Shown in pieces: positions 9,101 to 10,350 of a stretch of 10,350 nt of DNA. Location of the stretch: positions 90,240 to 100,589 of the forward strand of contig DMEZ01000069.1 of assembly GCA_003450735.1 (NCBI GenBank), given 5' to 3'. The DNA is from Elusimicrobiota bacterium (GTDB lineage Bacteria; Elusimicrobiota; Elusimicrobia; UBA1565). The translations under genes were made by a program, and so were the position numbers. The notes beneath the pieces were generated by a model. It was given only the letters and a program-made list of their open reading frames with translations, did not search any database and was not told where the DNA came from. How positions within the stretch are numbered: the first letter of the stretch is position 1; the number at the start of each line of letters is the position of its first letter.

Positions 9101-10350
9101 CTGTAGGCGTGCCGCTCGCCCGGGCTCGCCGAGGTCGTCACGGACACGGAGAAGGGCGCGTTGGCGTAGTCCAGAGCGGTCGAGATCGTCGAGAGGGTCG
9201 ACCAGCGGATCTCGAAGGCCCCGCCCGCGATGGCGCCCGCGTAGCCGCTGTCCCCCGGCATGGTCCACTGCAAAGTCACGGTGACGGAGGACGCTCCGAG
9301 CCCGGTCGAGGCCATGGCCGCGACCACCAGGTCGGTGACAGGCCCCGGCGCGGCGAGGGAGGTCGTCTGCTCGCCTGAGGGCGAGCTGCGCTCCTGCTCG
9401 CTGTCCTCGGCCCGCACGGCCCAATAAACGGTGGTCTCCTTCTGCAGCACGAGCTTCACGCCGCGGGCGGCGGAGGAGACCTTCGTGCTGTAAAGGAGGG
9501 AGCCGCCGCCCGAGTAGCCGTCCAGGGAGTAGCGGGGCGGGAACCGATAGGTGGTGCTGCTCCCCGACACCGTCGTGCCGACCCTGACGTGGTATTTGAG
9601 CGTCTGCGTCGGCGTCTCCACGTCGAAGCCGTTCCCCCAGGAGAGGGTCAGCACGCCGGAGCTGGAGGCCGCGCCGTACTCGGCGAAAGAGGCCCCGAAC
9701 CCCGCGGCGGGCGGGTTCGGCACGGCGTGGGCGAGGGCCAGGTCGTTGCGCAGGAGGGAGAGCGCCTGGCCGGTGTTGAACGACGCCGCCAGGTCGACGT
9801 CCCCGTCGTCGTCATAGTCGCCCCAGGAGACCGAGTAGGACTTGCCTTCCGAGCCGCCCAGGTTCCGCAGGGAGAAGGCGCCGCCCGAGTTCTTCAGCAG
9901 GGTCTTCTCCGGCCCGAAATTCGCCACCGCGATGTCCATGAGGCCGTCGTTGTCCGGGTCGCCCCAGGCGAGGCCCCGGGCGCTGCTCGCCGTCCCGGAC
10001 AAGGCGACCTTGGTGAAGCTCCCGCCGCCGTCGTTGCGCAGAACGACCTGGTCGTCTCCGTATTGCGCCACGGCCAGGTCCAAGTCCCCGTCTCCGTCGT
10101 AGTCCTCCCAGGCGATGCCGTGGCCGTCGGCCGCGGTGGCGCTGCCGGCCACGCTGAGGATGGAGAAGAGCCCGCGCCCGAGGTTATGCGCGAGGACCGC
10201 GTTCTGGCCGGCCGCGTTGGCGATGGCCAGGTCGAGCAGTCCGTCGCTGTCGTAGTCGCCCCAGGCGAGGCCTCGGGAGTTGGCCGAAGTCCCGGTCAGC
10301 GCGACCTTCGTGAAGCTGCTGGTCCCATCGTTGCGCAGGAGGTAGGAGTC
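1..10350 (-). CDS. Giant FG-GAP/LamG/Fn3 mosaic surface protein, partial at both ends
   Basis: This is one uninterrupted minus-strand frame of 3,450 codons covering the whole window, with no start or stop inside it. It is the only frame whose translation gives recognisable domains, and it does so from one end to the other with no sign of a frameshift. Domain order: four FG-GAP blades (1-203), Fn3-like pair (204-453), seven blades (454-781), Fn3-like pair (782-1030), seven blades (1031-1362), Fn3-like pair (1363-1612), unassigned domain (1613-1752), LamG (1753-1990), unassigned domain again (1991-2140), Ig-like (2141-2242), then Ig-like, LamG and Fn3-like modules to about 3222, and a kelch-like propeller (about 3264-3410). 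I counted only ten cysteines, typical of exported repeat proteins. No catalytic motif, transmembrane segment or signal peptide is seen. By inference it is an extracellular adhesin or glycan-binding protein. The frame is reliable only from about position 120 upward. The exact biological role is unknown. Confidence 0.93.
121..564 (-). repeat. Kelch-like beta-propeller repeats, four partial or full units
   Basis: Residues 3263-3410 hold four repeats that begin with [KRQ]-L-[YF]-A-[AG] at 3271, 3309, 3347 and 3388, a period of 38, 38 and 41. Each runs LYAAT..G.VYxYDG..W, then a linker, then a strand of the type VxALAEHxG. The YDGTNW, FDGASW, YDPAVSGW and FDGSTW turns are the aromatic signature. 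This looks like a beta-propeller of the kelch or galactose-oxidase-like kind and is different from the FG-GAP propellers upstream. The array is cut off by the poor-quality contig end, so the blade count is unknown. There is no visible active-site motif. Confidence 0.65.
685..804 (-). other. Ig-like opening strands, copy 3 (no LamG follows)
   Basis: Residues 3183-3222 contain ASQFRSVSSTGGATTED and DLALGVTAYVTLQDGGSGL, the third copy of this segment, 476 residues after copy 2. Here the next strand (AVYSNDGGTSWVDG, about 3234-3247) follows directly with no LamG between. It is more diverged than the other two. Confidence 0.58.
805..1440 (-). other. Ig-like closing half plus Fn3-like domain, copy 2
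   Basis: Residues 2971-3182 repeat the module after LamG 2. Matching landmarks are FGVEYSTTAGRTWTVV, QLRFSIPDRAGNV, LYAVISDTTA, then VSTPAWPVNGAFAP, PNFLWDGPST (W3088), VYLSTFTL, TTYYWRVRARD (W3154), FSPPLTVASFVTDMTVP. Conserved positions are about 476-483 residues after copy 1. The first half completes the Ig-like domain interrupted by LamG 3; the second half is Fn3-like. Confidence 0.65.
1441..2100 (-). other. LamG/concanavalin-like jelly-roll domain 3
   Basis: Residues 2751-2970 are a third LamG jelly-roll with IALWHFNERDG (W2761), DASGNGNTGAL, FTVEAWILP (W2831), WLLRVWNGKLAF, GVWQHVAMTV (W2887, H2889), FYLNGVQIAAG, and the closing GMIDEVRILNVAL (D2949). It is the most textbook of the three. 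Two cysteines are present (2803 and 2931). A Gly-rich stretch (STAGGGGNSG) lies in the loop before the final strands. It sits in the same position of the super-repeat as LamG 2. Confidence 0.9.
2101..2232 (-). other. Ig-like opening strands, copy 2 (interrupted by LamG)
   Basis: Residues 2707-2750 contain YRHFTSTSGVLFESQ, then DLLYGATAQLSVSDDRSGF. This matches the segment 464 residues earlier: the Arg of FRH/YRH is at 2247 and 2711. LamG 3 follows directly. Confidence 0.6.
2233..2880 (-). other. Ig-like closing half plus Fn3-like domain, copy 1
   Basis: Residues 2491-2706 begin with YYVAFSSTAGNAWQVVV, continue to QVLFYYADAAGNVERSGPYG and ILIDTNA (2555-2582), and so complete an Ig-like domain started before LamG 2. 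A Fn3-like domain follows: VSTPVSPVHGAF, then PDFMWTGPST (W2605), FYVQVSSDDPAF, VYISTRTL, and ATFYWRVRSRS (W2678). It ends FGPWGPVRSFTVE. The Y-W-R-V-R strand is a typical late Fn3 strand. The same two-part module follows LamG 3. Confidence 0.65.
2881..3474 (-). other. LamG/concanavalin-like jelly-roll domain 2
   Basis: Residues 2293-2490 are a complete LamG jelly-roll in canonical order. The opening strand is LSLWHMDETSG (W2299), the core is VEAWIHP (W2364), then GAWQHAAFSYDG (W2419, H2421), LYLNGTEIA, and the closing GSIDEVRILNRAL (D2470). Length is ordinary for the Laminin_G_3 type. Its neighbours on both sides are two halves of what looks like one Ig-like domain. Glycan or protein binding is likely from the family. 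No catalytic glutamate pair of the glycoside hydrolase type was recognised. Confidence 0.9.
3475..3624 (-). other. Ig-like opening strands, copy 1 (interrupted by LamG)
   Basis: Residues 2243-2292 contain FRHYDSTAGPLAESQ, then DLANPVTAQLSVQDPVSGL. The same segment recurs at 2707-2750 and 3183-3222. It reads as the first two strands of an Ig-like domain. The expected next strand, of the type YSTxxGxxW, appears only after the following LamG domain, so the LamG looks inserted into a loop of this domain. The repeat is sequence-based; the insertion is an inference. Confidence 0.6.
3625..3930 (-). other. Ig-like domain
   Basis: Residues 2141-2242 look like a bacterial Ig-like domain. A VFVTAES/WVNVSSVVFSAD strand pair is followed by HFHYAFDRSP, an acidic and Trp-containing turn (PEPGWNIG), and a strong closing strand, DWYFHVEAYDASGEPG. 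It finishes with IGPFQIDRTRPSG, a Pro-ended linker of the kind that joins Ig-like repeats. It occurs once in the window. It separates the unassigned domain from the LamG-bearing repeat region. The assignment is from strand pattern only. Confidence 0.55.
3931..4380 (-). other. Unassigned beta-sandwich domain with acidic loop, copy 2
   Basis: Residues 1991-2140 match the domain before LamG 1: VLKLMLWTNQDFATLNQLSV, then LRFYLDNGDGVFQSGLD, then LVT, and TYFVVWDV as the late strand. The loop (D2045 to D2056) is the counterpart of the EF-hand-like loop in copy 1 but has a changed interior. The segment ends with DDFVLSGSTDAVSTANFP, comparable to the end of the first copy (GEGFSVRGGGVSGTDFP). The pair brackets the LamG core, so domain plus LamG may be one duplicated unit whose second LamG is missing or replaced. 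The family is not recognised. Confidence 0.45.
4381..5094 (-). other. LamG/concanavalin-like jelly-roll domain 1
   Basis: Residues 1753-1990 carry the LamG jelly-roll (Laminin_G_3/LamGL type). Landmarks are ALMLDGADDRVRA, FTLDAWVRT (W1786), GLWHHISAVY (W1853, H1854), RLFVDGEM, and the closing NGVIDEIRLSD (D1911). The element that normally opens such a domain, VALYHFDT followed by DESGNVHG, comes after the core here, at about 1938-1960. Two cysteines, C1823 and C1838, lie in the insert between the strands and could pair. LamG domains of this type bind glycans or proteins, or serve as rigid spacers. The ligand is not predictable from sequence alone. It is bracketed by two copies of the same unassigned domain. 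Confidence 0.87.
5095..5514 (-). other. Unassigned beta-sandwich domain with EF-hand-like loop, copy 1
   Basis: Residues 1613-1752 have a strand pattern LKLRLWSDSGQLDWLKLNV, then VALYRDVNTDGIF, then LVSQ, and a late strand TYFLTLQF. The loop from D1673 to D1684 fits a 12-residue EF-hand or dockerin-type spacing: Asp at 1, Asn at 3, Asp at 5, Gly at 6, a hydrophobic residue at 8 and Asp at 12. This suggests calcium binding. A second, divergent copy lies after the next LamG domain. I cannot name the family with confidence. It resembles beta-sandwich domains found in other giant bacterial surface proteins, where a short RDxNxDGxFDxxxD loop follows a VxLYRD strand. Confidence 0.5.
5515..6264 (-). 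other. Fn3-like connector module, copy 3 (diverged)
   Basis: Residues 1363-1612 keep the order of the first two connectors: GVLTLSWADGSD (1391-1402), RYFVRVGT, SGGGSFLYSTKVSS, QKETTVYWAV, FWTVPGEDG (W1520), FDLRWST, YYFGLTTLDANGVRSGLSN. Its second half is clearly more diverged. The APGPVTDL linker is replaced by APSASNDLSAGPEWTIETSS, which resembles the start of a different Fn3 type. It sits 581-582 residues after copy 2 at equivalent positions. It ends the propeller half of the protein and passes directly into an unassigned domain with no linker. Confidence 0.7.
6265..7260 (-). repeat. FG-GAP/VCBS propeller 3, complete seven blades
   Basis: Residues 1031-1362 again hold exactly seven FG-GAP/VCBS blades. 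The loop tryptophan, or its equivalent, is at 1045, 1093, 1142, 1190, 1239, 1287 and 1336, a spacing of 48-49. Most loops read W-G-D-[YFL]-[DN]-x-D-G-x-L-D. Blade 6 has W-A-D and blade 7 has C-G-D. The strand after each loop is LAVAN-like and is followed by LLRN or a variant. The third blade departs from the usual sequence after its loop (VYIASQSWDGSF replaces the LLRNDG segment). The array closes with VLRND and runs straight into the third connector. A calcium-stabilised seven-blade propeller is the expected fold from the family. Confidence 0.92.
7261..8007 (-). other. Fn3-like connector module, copy 2
   Basis: Residues 782-1030 repeat the connector seen upstream: GVLTLSWGDYD (810-820), RYLVRVGT, SGGGSFLYSTKVSS, QKETTVYWSV, then LQWTMPGEDGY (W939), FEVRYST, HYFAITIKD and ARSALSN. 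Copies 1 and 2 are close: over the 22 residues starting at VSSAARG, 19 are identical. The Glu of KETTVYW is at residue 305 in copy 1 and 882 here, a 577-residue period. The module links propeller 2 to propeller 3. It has no membrane segment and no catalytic motif. Confidence 0.74.
8008..8991 (-). repeat. FG-GAP/VCBS propeller 2, complete seven blades
   Basis: Residues 454-781 contain seven consecutive FG-GAP/VCBS blades. The position equivalent to the loop tryptophan falls at residues 468, 516, 564, 612, 660, 707 and 755, a nearly invariant 48-residue period (about 144 bases). Each loop carries G-D-[YF]-[DN]-x-D-G-x-[LP]-D. Fn3-like connectors lie directly on both sides. Seven is the classical blade number of integrin-alpha-type FG-GAP propellers, so this array is probably one closed domain. 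The leading tryptophan is replaced by Cys in blade 4, Val in blade 6 and Leu in blade 7. Asn replaces the second loop Asp in blades 6 and 7. The calcium-loop aspartates are otherwise kept. The function is structural or ligand-binding rather than enzymatic, inferred from the family. Confidence 0.92.
8992..9741 (-). other. Fn3-like connector module, copy 1
   Basis: Residues 204-453 are a two-part connector between propellers. The first half starts with a Pro/Ala-rich linker and the strand GVLTLSW (232-238). It continues with a KYHVRVGT strand, a glycine-rich hairpin (SGGGS), YSTKVSSAARG, and QKETTVYWAV. The second half begins with a proline-bearing linker (APGPVTDL) and the Fn3-like signature LQWTMPGDSGY (W362), then FEIRWST. 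It ends in the typical last Fn3 strands, YFAITVKD and RSALSN. The same module recurs after each of the other propellers. The Fn3 assignment is from the W...Y/F pattern and the closing NYFAITVKDAxGxRSALSNP motif. The first half could be a different beta-sandwich family. Confidence 0.72.
9742..10350 (-). repeat. FG-GAP/VCBS propeller 1, last four blades visible
   Basis: Residues 1-203 hold four FG-GAP/VCBS repeats. Each has the calcium-loop signature W-G-D-x-D-x-D-G-x-x-D followed by a short strand (LAVAN-like), a turn, and LLRNDG. Loops start at residues 30, 81, 129 and 176, a spacing of 51, 48 and 47. The visible part begins with the tail of a preceding blade (LLRNDGT), so more blades lie upstream of the window. 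The two later arrays have seven blades each, so three further upstream blades are expected here (inference). The second loop has W-E-D instead of W-G-D, and the third has a proline after W-G-D. In this family such aspartate-rich loops bind calcium and the repeats close into integrin-alpha-like beta-propellers. Confidence 0.9.

Noticed and set aside
6250..9378. Plus-strand open frame of about 1,042 codons
   Set aside because: It is antisense to two FG-GAP propellers. Its repeated VVV/APxD pattern is the reverse complement of the GDYDNDG loops.
1..10350. tRNA, rRNA, small RNA, promoter or transposon signals
   Set aside because: No cloverleaf, ribosomal RNA motif, transposase or inverted-repeat end was recognised, and there is no intergenic space in which such elements would usually sit.

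Overview
The window is the interior of one giant minus-strand gene. Reading the minus strand in the frame whose codons begin at position 10350, all 3,450 codons are sense codons. Neither the start nor the stop lies inside the window. Residue numbers below count from the window edge: residue 1 is at 10350-10348 and residue 3450 is at 3-1. No gene on the plus strand, RNA gene, promoter, terminator or transposon could be supported.

The protein is an exported-looking, cysteine-poor mosaic of beta-rich modules, with no enzyme active site that I recognise. In the N-to-C direction (high to low coordinates), the order is as follows. First come the last four blades of an FG-GAP/VCBS calcium-loop beta-propeller and a two-part fibronectin-III-like connector. 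Then come a complete seven-blade propeller with its connector, and a second seven-blade propeller with a more diverged connector. Next is an unassigned beta-sandwich domain with an EF-hand-like loop, a LamG jelly-roll, and a second copy of the unassigned domain. An Ig-like domain follows. The last part is a repeated unit of Ig-like strand, LamG insertion, rest of the Ig-like domain and Fn3-like domain, present twice. A third Ig-like start leads into a kelch-like propeller at the low-coordinate end.

Two super-repeats are layered on one another. One is about 577-582 residues (propeller plus connector, three copies). The other is about 464-476 residues (LamG, Ig-like and Fn3-like, two copies plus a third that departs from the pattern). 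The design suggests a very large calcium-stabilised surface or secreted adhesin or carbohydrate-binding protein. No signal peptide, sorting signal or membrane anchor is visible, because both termini lie outside the window.

The DNA is strongly GC-rich with G/C-biased third positions. The style (giant FG-GAP/LamG/Fn3 mosaics) is like that of uncultured lineages such as Elusimicrobiota or Omnitrophota, but the taxon is a low-confidence guess. The first roughly 115 bases are dominated by G and C homopolymers, and the protein loses its domain pattern there. This looks like a damaged contig end, so the apparent reading frame below about position 120 should not be trusted.
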